From NCBI GenBank assembly GCA_003524565.1, contig DQGU01000098.1, forward strand, positions 6,334 to 11,826: 5,493 bases of DNA. The letters run 5' to 3'. The notes under the pieces are model-generated. The model did no database searches, was not told where the DNA came from, and was given only the letters and a program-made list of their open reading frames with translations. A program made the translations under genes and the position numbers. This stretch comes from Rhodospirillaceae bacterium (GTDB taxonomy: Bacteria; Pseudomonadota; Alphaproteobacteria; Micavibrionales; UBA2020). Shown in pieces: positions 1 to 5,493 of the stretch. The stretch's first letter is position 1; every line of letters starts with the position of its first letter.

Positions 1-309
1 TCCATGCCCGTTGAAATCGCGGAAGAACAATATGAAATGGCCTGCCGCACGCTGGAGCAGATTAACGAAAACATCTGGCTCGGCCACTTCGACCTGTCGA
101 ACAAAGGCACCTACCCCACGTTCCGCCATACGCTTTTGCTGCGTATGATACCGTCGGGCATCGCCATCGACACCATCCACGACGTAGTCGATATCGCCAT
201 GTCGGAATGTAACCGCTTCTACACCACGTTCCAGCTGGTGCAGTCGGGCGATGTACGCCTGCAAGACAACCTTAGCGCTGCCGTGTTTGATACGGTTGGC
301 GAAGCCTAA
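1..309 (+). CDS. YbjN-like domain protein, 3' part only (5' end outside window)
   Basis: This is the C-terminal part of a YbjN-like protein, a fold related to type III secretion chaperones, whose biochemical role is not established. The reading frame is open to the first base of the window (a TCC codon precedes the ATG at 4). In full-length alphaproteobacterial relatives, which I recall as roughly 160-170 aa, the WLGHFDL motif lies mid-protein. The ATG at 4 is therefore probably an internal methionine, and about 60 N-terminal residues are missing. Visible family hallmarks, counting from that Met, are WLGHFDL (25-31), the FRHTLLLR strand (40-47), the ECNRFY helix (68-73) and the terminal DTVGEA. 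The stop codon is 11 bp before proC, so the two are probably co-transcribed, an arrangement I recall as recurrent in this class. Family assignment is fairly secure; function is unknown. Confidence 0.85.
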   Translation, partial: SMPVEIAEEQYEMACRTLEQINENIWLGHFDLSNKGTYPTFRHTLLLRMIPSGIAIDTIHDVVDIAMSECNRFYTTFQLVQSGDVRLQDNLSAAVFDTVGEA

Positions 310-320
310 GCTTTTCTGTC

Positions 321-1112
321 ATGAATTTACTTCTGGTCGGTTGCGGCAAGATGGGTCAGGCGCTTTTGGCGCGCTGGCTTGAACGCCGCCTGTGCCAGCA
401 GATTTACGTTATCGAACCGGGCGCCATTCCGGCCGGTGTGCCGCATGTGCAGCTTTTGGGCGACCTGCCCCCCACCTATAAACCCGATGTTATCGTTTTT
501 GCGGTAAAGCCGCAGGTATTGCCGGATATGGCCGCGCAATATAAACGCTTTGCCCAGAGCGGCGCGCTGTTTATCTCCATCGCCGCAGGCAAGCCGGTAT
601 CGTTTTTCGAACAGCATCTGGGCAGCGAAGCCGCCGTGGTGCGCGCGATGCCCAATACCCCCGCCGCAATTGGCGCAGGCATGACAGTCGCCTGTGCGAA
701 TGCCGCCGTTACGGATGCGCAGAAAAAACAGGCGCAGGATTTACTCTCCGCCGTTGGTGATTTTATCTGGGCGGATGATGAAAAACAGCTCGACCCCGTC
801 ACCGCCCTTTCGGGCAGCGGCCCCGCCTATGTGTTTTTGCTTATCGAAGCCATGGCGGCCGCGGGTAAAAAGCTTGGCCTTGATGCCGAAACAGCTGCCC
901 GCCTTGCGCGCCAGACCGTCATTGGCAGCGCGGCACTGGCCGCGGACAGCCCAGATGTCCCCGCCGCCAAGCTGCGCGAAAACGTCACCAGCCCCGGCGG
1001 CACCACCGCCGCCGCGCTTGCCGTGCTGATGCGCGGCGAAAACGGCATGCAAGCACTCTTCGACGAAGCCCTCGCCGCCGCCAGCAAACGCGCGGAAGAG
1101 CTTTCGAAGTAA
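321..1112 (+). CDS. proC: Pyrroline-5-carboxylate reductase
   Basis: This cytoplasmic enzyme reduces 1-pyrroline-5-carboxylate to L-proline with NAD(P)H, the last step of proline synthesis. At 263 aa it has the usual family length. The N-terminal Rossmann motif GCGKMG (7-12) sits right after the first beta strand, which fixes the start at 321. Further hallmarks are FAVKPQ (60-65), VRAMPNTPAAIGAG (107-120), and in the C-terminal dimerisation domain ALSGSGPAYVF (162-172) and NVTSPGGTTAAAL (221-233). No Shine-Dalgarno sequence is obvious in the 11 bp after the upstream ybjN-like gene, so translation may be coupled to it. Nothing looks damaged. Identification is secure from the combined motifs. 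Confidence 0.97.
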   Translation: MNLLLVGCGKMGQALLARWLERRLCQQIYVIEPGAIPAGVPHVQLLGDLPPTYKPDVIVFAVKPQVLPDMAAQYKRFAQSGALFISIAAGKPVSFFEQHLGSEAAVVRAMPNTPAAIGAGMTVACANAAVTDAQKKQAQDLLSAVGDFIWADDEKQLDPVTALSGSGPAYVFLLIEAMAAAGKKLGLDAETAARLARQTVIGSAALAADSPDVPAAKLRENVTSPGGTTAAALAVLMRGENGMQALFDEALAAASKRAEELSK

Positions 1113-1113
1113 A

Positions 1114-1163
1114 GTAATTAAGACATTTTAAAACGTTCTTTTAGATTAACCATTTTTATTAAA
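1114..1163 (+). promoter_or_regulatory. AT-rich intergenic region, possible weak promoter
   Basis: The gap between proC and the HEPN-like gene is strikingly AT-rich compared with the flanking coding DNA. A weak sigma70-like pair can be drawn: AAGACA at 1120-1125 and TAGATT at 1142-1147, 16 bp apart and each matching consensus at 4 of 6 positions. This would leave only a short leader before the ATG at 1164, and no Shine-Dalgarno sequence is visible. An imperfect palindrome, ACATTTTAAAACGT (1123-1136, one mismatched pair), could be an operator. No GC-rich terminator hairpin follows proC, so read-through from proC is also possible. In AT-rich DNA such matches arise easily by chance. Confidence 0.25.
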
Positions 1164-1625
1164 ATGAATACGCAACCAGTCTCGAAAAAAGAAAAGCCCT
1201 ACCCTCGCGATAGTTCCACGCCCGAGAATACCCAGCTATTGGCAGATGAATATAGAAAAGCTGCGCAATCTTTGTTGCCAACACTCAAAAAGCAAACACC
1301 GCTGACAAGCGCCCCCTTTCGTCTGGTAGCTATTCAAGCTATTGAGTTATACATCAACGCGTATTTGTTAAAAAACGGCTGCTCACCAGCAGAAGTTCGC
1401 GGACTTCAGCATGACTTCAGTCAGAAAGCACACCTAGCCAAAGAAAAAGCACTTTTACTGCGCAAAAAGACGCATGAGCATATCGTGTCACTAAATGAAA
1501 CTCGAGAATATCTGACATCCAGATACGCGCCGGATATGAGTGTAAAGGTTTCAGAAATAAACCGCCTGAGCGCCACACTTGAGGAACTATCGAGAAAACT
1601 GAGTGAGACGCAGAAAAACAAATAA
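1164..1625 (+). CDS. Small HEPN-like helical protein, function unknown
   Basis: I cannot assign a specific function to this 153-aa protein. After a hydrophilic, probably disordered N-terminus (1-22) it appears almost wholly helical. The segment APFRLVAIQAIELYINAYLL (50-69), followed by LQHDF (81-85), resembles HEPN-type domains, in which an ELYLKA-like helix precedes an HD-containing helix. R100 and H106 (R-x5-H) fall within the broad Rx4-6H pattern of catalytic HEPN RNases, but the surrounding positions are not diagnostic. The C-terminal segment 129-150 is an amphipathic, coiled-coil-like helix. There is no signal peptide or membrane segment. GC content is visibly lower than in neighbouring genes (sampled lines about 37-52%, against above 60% in proC), which suggests different ancestry or selection. 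No antitoxin-like partner adjoins on the same strand. The start is the first ATG of the frame; the only other internal Met is residue 125. Confidence 0.7.
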   Translation: MNTQPVSKKEKPYPRDSSTPENTQLLADEYRKAAQSLLPTLKKQTPLTSAPFRLVAIQAIELYINAYLLKNGCSPAEVRGLQHDFSQKAHLAKEKALLLRKKTHEHIVSLNETREYLTSRYAPDMSVKVSEINRLSATLEELSRKLSETQKNK

Positions 1626-1628
1626 AAC

Positions 1629-2045
1629 TTATTTCTTCCGGTTCACGCCAAGGCCGCTTTCTTTGGCCAGATGGCTGCGTTTTTCCGCGTAATTGGGCGC
1701 GACCATCGGATAGTCGGCGGGCAGATTCCATTTTTCGCGGTATTGCTCCGGCGTCATGTCATAGGCGGATTTCAGATAGCGTTTGAGCATCTTGAGCTTC
1801 TTGCCGTCTTCAAGGCAGACGATGTAATCCGGCATCACCGATTTTTTGACAGGCACGGCAGGCTGCTGCGTTTGCGCACCGCCTGCGGGGGCTGCATGGC
1901 TTTCCTGCTCAATCGACGTCAGGGTTTTATGCACTTGCCGTATCAGCGTGTGCAGGTCATGCACATCGTGACGCGATACATAGGCCGCCACGATGGTTGC
2001 CGTATGCGCCATAAGGTCGGACTTCGGGTTTTTGACGTCGGTCAT
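1629..2045 (-). CDS. MucR/Ros-family transcriptional regulator with degenerate zinc site
   Basis: MucR/Ros proteins are alphaproteobacterial DNA-binding regulators, often acting on surface polysaccharide, motility or virulence genes through AT-rich targets. At 138 aa this one has the usual size. Residues 9-48 form the predicted helical N-terminal oligomerisation region, 50-66 a low-complexity Ala/Gln/Pro linker, and 69-133 the Ros-type domain, with CLEDGKKLKMLKR (77-89), MTPEQYREKW (97-106), PADYPMVAPNYAEKRS (109-124) and LAKESGLG (126-133). Of the four Ros ligands (C-x2-C-x9-H-x4-H) only C77 remains; the others are D80, Y90 and Y95, with A94 where Ros has an additional His. It therefore probably folds without zinc. 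The start lies 5 bp after the tsaB stop, with GAAGGG about 11 bp upstream as a possible ribosome site, so it is likely the last gene of the rutE-tsaB operon. Its targets cannot be read from the sequence. Confidence 0.93.
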   Translation of the reverse strand: MTDVKNPKSDLMAHTATIVAAYVSRHDVHDLHTLIRQVHKTLTSIEQESHAAPAGGAQTQQPAVPVKKSVMPDYIVCLEDGKKLKMLKRYLKSAYDMTPEQYREKWNLPADYPMVAPNYAEKRSHLAKESGLGVNRKK

Positions 2046-2050
2046 GCGGC

Positions 2051-2704
2051 TTACTGCCCTTCGATATGGCGGTTTTTATTTGCTGAAATCGTAACATCCG
2101 CAGGGCGCAAATAAAAGGGCGCCGGACGGTGCGCCGCTGCCCCTTCCGCCACGAAACGCGCCGCCGCCTTCTGCGCCAGATGGCGTGCATCGGCGGGCGT
2201 GCCGGCCAGCCGTGCTTTGGGCAGGTGCGGCGCCAGTTTTTCCGCCGCATCACCGGAAATCACGATATCGCCCTGATAGCCGTCAAAACGGCGCGCGAAA
2301 ACATCGGGCGCTTCGTTCACGGGGGCGTCATTGCCGGATTGGAAATAAAGCTCTTCCCGCCATGCTTCGATGGCGATGATATTAAGTGCATTCGCATCAT
2401 TTACGGAAAACAAATCAAAACTGTTCACGCCGATAATCGGCTTGTTTGCCGCCATGGCCAGCGCCCGCATGGCCGCGATGCCGATGCGGATGCCCGTAAA
2501 GCTGCCGGGCCCCGTGCCGACGGCCATGAGGTCGATGCCGTCATAGCCGCTACCCACCGCCACCAGCGCCTTTTGCACATGGCCAAGCAGCAAGCCGCCC
2601 TGGTCGCGCGTTTCGGGCGTTTCGAAAAAATACAGCGTCTGCTCACCATCGCACAGCGCAACGGAAAGGATGGTATTCGCTGTATTGACGGAAAGGCATT
2701 TCAT
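2051..2704 (-). CDS. tsaB: tRNA t6A37 biosynthesis protein TsaB
   Basis: TsaB is the non-catalytic ASKHA-fold partner that binds TsaD and, with TsaE, forms the complex transferring threonylcarbamoyl to A37 of ANN-decoding tRNAs. The 217-aa product has the family hallmark GTGPGSFTGIRIG (63-75), an N-terminal strand MKCLSVNTA and the C-terminal PFYLRPADV segment (about 195-203). A longer frame begins at 2776, but only the Met at 2704 aligns with the TsaB N-terminus, and the upstream extension lies inside the nitroreductase gene. The start sits 1 bp after that gene's stop (TGACATG), which suggests translational coupling. Residue 7 is Asn where family members usually have Asp (the LAIDTA motif). 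TsaB is not the catalytic subunit, so function may persist. In many alphaproteobacteria rimI follows tsaB; here a MucR-like gene follows instead. Confidence 0.95.
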   Translation of the reverse strand: MKCLSVNTANTILSVALCDGEQTLYFFETPETRDQGGLLLGHVQKALVAVGSGYDGIDLMAVGTGPGSFTGIRIGIAAMRALAMAANKPIIGVNSFDLFSVNDANALNIIAIEAWREELYFQSGNDAPVNEAPDVFARRFDGYQGDIVISGDAAEKLAPHLPKARLAGTPADARHLAQKAAARFVAEGAAAHRPAPFYLRPADVTISANKNRHIEGQ

Positions 2705-2705
2705 G

Positions 2706-3299
2706 TCAAAGAACCTTCGCCACGTCATCAAAGCCGAAGCGCGGACTGCGGCCGAAGGTTTTGCTGTGGTCGGCATAGCCGAGGTTGCAAACGAAGTTCA
2801 CCTTGAAGCGTCCATCTGCAAAAAATTCTCCGTTCACACCTTCGGCGTCAAAACCTGACATCGGCCCGCAATCAAGGCCGAGGGCGCGCGCGGCAAGAAT
2901 GAAATATCCGGCCTGCAGACTGCTGTTGCGAAATGCCGTTTCGGCAATCAGCGCATCGTTGCCGGCGTACCATGCCTTGGCATCTGTATGCGGAAACAAA
3001 AACGGCAGGTGTTCATGGAATTGCATATCCATCGCCAGCAGCGCCACAGCGGGCGCGGCCATGGTTTTTTCGACGTTCGATTCCATCAAAAACGGCTTCA
3101 GGCGGGCCTTGGCCTCCGGCGATTGCAGGAACAGGATGCGCAGCGGGCAGCTGTTTGCCGCCGTCGGGCCGAATTTCATTAAGTCATGGATTTGACGCAG
3201 CAATTCGGTGGAAACCGGCCTGTCCTGCCATGCGTTGGCGGTGCGGGCGGTGCGAAAAATCGTATCCAAAGCCTGGTCTGTTAATACGGCGGATGCCAT
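2706..3299 (-). CDS. RutE-like nitroreductase (putative malonic semialdehyde reductase)
   Basis: This FMN-dependent nitroreductase-family oxidoreductase is closest to RutE, which reduces malonic semialdehyde to 3-hydroxypropionate in pyrimidine catabolism. At 197 aa it matches E. coli RutE (196 aa). RutE-like signatures in order are RTANAW (19-24), MKFGPTAANSCPLRILF (41-57), LPFLFPH (98-104), ETAFRNSSLQAGY (120-132) and ALGLDCGPMSGFD (139-151). The last two segments are expected to contribute to the flavin site and dimer interface. No other rut gene is nearby, so pyrimidine degradation is not supported by context and a general quinone, nitro or aldehyde reductase role is equally possible. It is the first gene of the tight rutE-tsaB-mucR cluster. 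GGGAG about 11 bp before the start is a plausible, slightly distant ribosome site. Confidence 0.9.
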   Translation of the reverse strand: MASAVLTDQALDTIFRTARTANAWQDRPVSTELLRQIHDLMKFGPTAANSCPLRILFLQSPEAKARLKPFLMESNVEKTMAAPAVALLAMDMQFHEHLPFLFPHTDAKAWYAGNDALIAETAFRNSSLQAGYFILAARALGLDCGPMSGFDAEGVNGEFFADGRFKVNFVCNLGYADHSKTFGRSPRFGFDDVAKVL

Positions 3300-3338
3300 G
3301 TTAAGATACGCTCCCGTTAACGGTGATTAGACGAAAAG
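3300..3338. promoter_or_regulatory. Divergent intergenic region with perfect palindrome CCGTTAACGG
   Basis: Only 39 bp separate the start codons of the divergently transcribed rutE-like and deacetylase-like genes. The region holds a 10-bp perfect palindrome, CCGTTAACGG (3314-3323), which could be an operator. Candidate -10 elements are weak: TAAGAT (3302-3307) for the plus strand and TATCTT on the minus strand, the latter very close to the rutE start. Any complete promoter for either gene must extend into the coding sequence of the other. No specific regulator can be named. Confidence 0.4.
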
Positions 3339-4481
3339 ATGCTGACTATTCAAAAACATAATTATGGCGGTTTGTACAGGGGGCTTTTGCACAAAAGCCT
3401 CTCTGCCGCTTTTGCGCTGGGCATGGCTTTCATGCCCCAAAGCGCCGCTTATGCCGCCAGCATCAGCGCAGACCGCGCCAGCGCCGTCGTTTTTGTTTAT
3501 CAGCGCGTGGGCGAAGAAGCGATGCCCCAAAGCAGCATTTCGGTCGAGCAGTTCCGCGAGCATATCCGCGAGCTGCAAACCGACGGCTATACCGTCCTGC
3601 CGCTCAAAACCATCATCAAGGCGCTAAAGGCCGGCGAAGCCCTGCCCCAGCGCGCTATTGCCATTACGCTGGAGGGCGGATGGAAATCCACCCTGCAAAA
3701 CGCCGTGCCCCTGCTGCACGAAGCCGGCCTGCCCTATACCGTTTTTTATGCCAGCGACATGGCCGACAACAACGCGGCCAACCACATGACGTGGCGCGAA
3801 ATGCGCGCCCTGCGCCGGAATAAACTGGCAGACCTTGCCATCCTTCCGGCAAGCTATAGCCACATGGCGCAGCAAAGCCCCGAAAAGAATGCGGAGGCCA
3901 TTAACCGCGCCGTCAGCCGCTACCGCGCGGAATTCGGCGAAGACCCGCAATTTTTCGCCTATCCTTATGGCGAATATTCGGCAGACGTGCGCAAGCAGGT
4001 GGCGGAATACAAATTCGAAGCCGCCTTTTCACAGCAATCCGGCGTCGCTTATGCGGGCAGCGATTTTACCGCCGTGCCGCGGTTTATTATGACCGATACC
4101 TTCGGCGACCTTGACCGTTTTATGTTGACGGCAAACGCCCTGCCCCTGCCGGTATCCGATATTATGCCCGACAATATGATTGTCGGCGAAAATCCGCCGC
4201 CTATCGGCTTTACCGTGACGCCGGAGCTGACAGACCTTGGCAAGCTTTCCTGCTTTATTTCCGGTATCGGCAAGGCTGAGCTTGTCAAGCCGGGCGGCAA
4301 CCGCGTTGAAATCCGCCTTGACCGCATGCTGGAAGAGCGCCGCACACGCATCAACTGCACCATGCCCGACGACACCGTCATTCCGGGACAGCCGCAAAGC
4401 TGGCGCTGGTTCGGCATGCAGCTGGTGCTTGCCGATTATATGGACGAAGAAAACGTCGAGAGCGGCGACCGCCCCGAATAA
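3339..4481 (+). CDS. Exported polysaccharide-deacetylase-like protein, probable pseudoenzyme
   Basis: This 380-aa protein has a signal peptide: a basic n-region (1-19), a hydrophobic core LSAAFALGMAFM (21-32) and probable cleavage after AYA (37-39), placing it in the periplasm. A NodB-homology (carbohydrate esterase 4-like) domain spans about 48-250. Recognisable parts are the FVYQR strand (52-56), SVEQFREHI (68-76), AIAIT (106-110), PYTVFYASD (132-140), FFAYPYGEYS (205-214) and PRF (247-249). A C-terminal domain follows (about 283-365), with GFTVTPE and SWRWFGMQ. Catalytic motifs are degraded: the metal/base Asp pair of motif 1 is E112-G113, and motif 2 (HTxxH) is A171-S-Y-S-H175, keeping one His. 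The frame is otherwise intact and highly conserved in shape, which suggests a binding or scaffolding role rather than decay. C305 and C340 are the only cysteines and could form a disulfide. Polysaccharide substrate is unknown. Confidence 0.87.
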   Translation: MLTIQKHNYGGLYRGLLHKSLSAAFALGMAFMPQSAAYAASISADRASAVVFVYQRVGEEAMPQSSISVEQFREHIRELQTDGYTVLPLKTIIKALKAGEALPQRAIAITLEGGWKSTLQNAVPLLHEAGLPYTVFYASDMADNNAANHMTWREMRALRRNKLADLAILPASYSHMAQQSPEKNAEAINRAVSRYRAEFGEDPQFFAYPYGEYSADVRKQVAEYKFEAAFSQQSGVAYAGSDFTAVPRFIMTDTFGDLDRFMLTANALPLPVSDIMPDNMIVGENPPPIGFTVTPELTDLGKLSCFISGIGKAELVKPGGNRVEIRLDRMLEERRTRINCTMPDDTVIPGQPQSWRWFGMQLVLADYMDEENVESGDRPE

Positions 4482-4497
4482 AAAAAACAAAATCGCT

Positions 4498-4536
4498 AAA
4501 AAAAAAAAGAGCGCCCGTAAAAAGGCGCTTTTTTTT
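4498..4536. terminator. Bidirectional intrinsic terminator
   Basis: A 6-bp perfect GC-rich stem, AGCGCC (4510-4515) paired with GGCGCT (4524-4529), encloses an 8-nt loop. An uninterrupted run of A (4498-4508) precedes it and a run of T (4529-4536) follows, so the structure has a U-tract in both transcription directions. It lies 16 bp after the deacetylase-like stop and 20 bp beyond the secF T-tract side, between two convergent genes, where it can end both transcripts. Confidence 0.9.
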
Positions 4537-4556
4537 GTTTATTTTTAGAAGACAGC

Positions 4557-5493
4557 TCAGGCCTTTTCAGCCGCCCCGTCCGCTTCCGCCTCTTCACTCT
4601 GTGCAAGCATTTCGGGGCGGACTTTGAGGTAAATCAGCACCGGCGCCGCCACATAAATAGACGACAGCGTGCCAATAACAATGCCGAGTATCATGGCGTA
4701 GATAAAGCCCTGAATAGCCGCACCGCCCAGAACCGCCAGCACGCACATAACGGCAAAGGTGGTCGAACTGGTGATAAGCGTACGGCCGAGCGTTTCGTTA
4801 ATAGCGATGTTGAGAACTTCCGGCAGCGGCATTTTGCGGTATTTGCGCAGTTTTTCGCGGATACGGTCAAACACAATGACGGTATCGTTCACCGAATAAC
4901 CCGCAACCAGCAAGATAGCCGCAACAGTCGCAAGGTCGAATTCGATGCCCGTGATGATAAAAAACAGCAGCGTCAGGATAACGTCATGCGCCAGCGAGGC
5001 AATGCTTGCCACGCCGAATTGCCATTCATAGCGCATCCAGATATAGCACATGATGCCTATCATGGAATAAACGAAGGCCCAGACGCCCGTCATAATCAAT
5101 TCTTTGCCCACCTGCGGGCCGACGTATTCGGTGCGGCGGAATTCGACATCTTTGCCAAGCGCGTTTGACACTTCGGCATAGATTTCTTTTTGCGTCGCGG
5201 TGTCCGCTTCCTTGCCGGGGATTTTAATCATCAGCGTGTTTTCACCAAATTCCTGAATGGACGGCTTGCCGGCTTTCAGCTCGCCCAGCTTATTGCGCAC
5301 ATCTTCGACTTTCATGCCTTCAGGCACTGAAACTTCCATCAGCACGCCGCCGGTGAAATCGATGCCGTAGTTCAGCCCGCGCGTGAACAGCAGGAAGAAC
5401 GTCGCCACAATCAGCGCAATGCCGATGAACATGCCGATTTTATGGTGCCCCATAAAATCGATTTTGGTGTTGTCTTTGATAAAACGAAGGCGA
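4557..5493 (-). CDS. secF: Protein translocase subunit SecF, 5' end outside window
   Basis: SecF pairs with SecD in the inner membrane and uses the proton gradient to assist late steps of SecYEG-dependent export. The frame continues upstream of the Met at 5453 to the window edge, encoding LRFIKDNTKIDF before it, which matches the usual SecF N-terminus. The Met at 5453 is therefore internal and a few residues are missing. Numbering from that Met, TM1 is 7-23, GIDFTGG (30-36) starts the periplasmic domain, and YVGPQVGKEL (110-119) precedes TM2 (about 122-140). TM3 with LAHD (154-157), TM4 with GYSVNDTVIVFDRIRE (185-200), TM5 (225-243) and TM6 (about 248-276) follow. The tail (284-298) is acidic and Ala-rich. 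secD would be expected just upstream, beyond the window. The gene ends close to the bidirectional terminator, so it is probably the last of its operon. Confidence 0.97.
   Translation of the reverse strand, partial: RLRFIKDNTKIDFMGHHKIGMFIGIALIVATFFLLFTRGLNYGIDFTGGVLMEVSVPEGMKVEDVRNKLGELKAGKPSIQEFGENTLMIKIPGKEADTATQKEIYAEVSNALGKDVEFRRTEYVGPQVGKELIMTGVWAFVYSMIGIMCYIWMRYEWQFGVASIASLAHDVILTLLFFIITGIEFDLATVAAILLVAGYSVNDTVIVFDRIREKLRKYRKMPLPEVLNIAINETLGRTLITSSTTFAVMCVLAVLGGAAIQGFIYAMILGIVIGTLSSIYVAAPVLIYLKVRPEMLAQSEEAEADGAAEKA

Noticed and set aside
1164..2045. HEPN-like gene and MucR-like gene as a toxin-antitoxin pair
   Set aside because: They are convergent, not co-transcribed. MucR proteins are not known antitoxins, and no MNT-type nucleotidyltransferase partner is present.
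1671..2114. 147-codon plus-strand open frame opposite the MucR-like gene
   Set aside because: The minus-strand frame carries strongly conserved Ros/MucR sequence; the opposite frame shows no family features.
2705..2776. Longer tsaB start at 2776
   Set aside because: The extra 24 residues lie entirely within the nitroreductase gene and do not resemble TsaB, whose N-terminal strand begins at the Met at 2704.
2129..2806. 225-codon plus-strand open frame opposite tsaB
   Set aside because: It is antisense to a clearly identified tsaB and the end of the nitroreductase gene. The translation is Arg/His/Cys-rich without any recognisable domain, as expected for a shadow frame in GC-rich DNA.
2706..3299. 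Part of a pyrimidine-degradation (rut) locus
   Set aside because: Only a RutE-like reductase is present, and none of the other rut genes lie within the window.
4029..4490. 153-codon minus-strand open frame opposite the deacetylase-like gene
   Set aside because: It shows no recognisable motif and overlaps a coding frame with a signal peptide and NodB-like domain. It is a shadow.
5451..5453. SecF start at the Met at 5453
   Set aside because: The frame upstream encodes a segment matching the normal SecF N-terminus (DNTKIDF), so this Met is internal and the gene runs off the window.

Overview
The window reads as an ordinary stretch of alphaproteobacterial chromosome. The case rests on four things: a Ros/MucR-family regulator, a YbjN-like protein ending in the alphaproteobacterial DTVGEA tail and lying directly before proC, a SecF of alphaproteobacterial type, and GC-rich coding sequence. 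Placement below class (for example near Rhodospirillales or Micavibrionales) would be a guess. No rRNA, tRNA, CRISPR array, insertion sequence or phage gene is visible.

Layout. Bases 1-309 (+) are the 3' part of a ybjN-like gene, followed after 11 bp by proC (321-1112, +), the last enzyme of proline synthesis. After a 51-bp AT-rich gap comes a 153-aa HEPN-like helical protein (1164-1625, +) with clearly lower GC than its neighbours. It meets a minus-strand cluster tail to tail with only 3 bp between the stop codons. That cluster, in transcription order, is rutE-like nitroreductase (3299-2706), tsaB (2704-2051) and a MucR/Ros-like regulator (2045-1629). Gaps of 1 and 5 bp make it look like one operon. 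A 39-bp divergent region with a 10-bp perfect palindrome separates it from an exported polysaccharide-deacetylase-like protein (3339-4481, +). A hairpin with A- and T-tracts on its two sides (4498-4536) appears to terminate both this gene and the convergent secF (4557-5493, -), whose 5' end lies outside the window.

The genes are mostly unrelated housekeeping functions (proline synthesis, the t6A tRNA modification complex, Sec-dependent export) mixed with accessory ones. I see no convincing new multi-gene system. Most worth a second look are the deacetylase-like protein, which has lost its metal- and catalysis-associated residues yet has an intact frame and signal peptide; the MucR-like regulator, which has only one of four Ros-type zinc ligands; and the compositionally distinct HEPN-like gene abutting that regulator.
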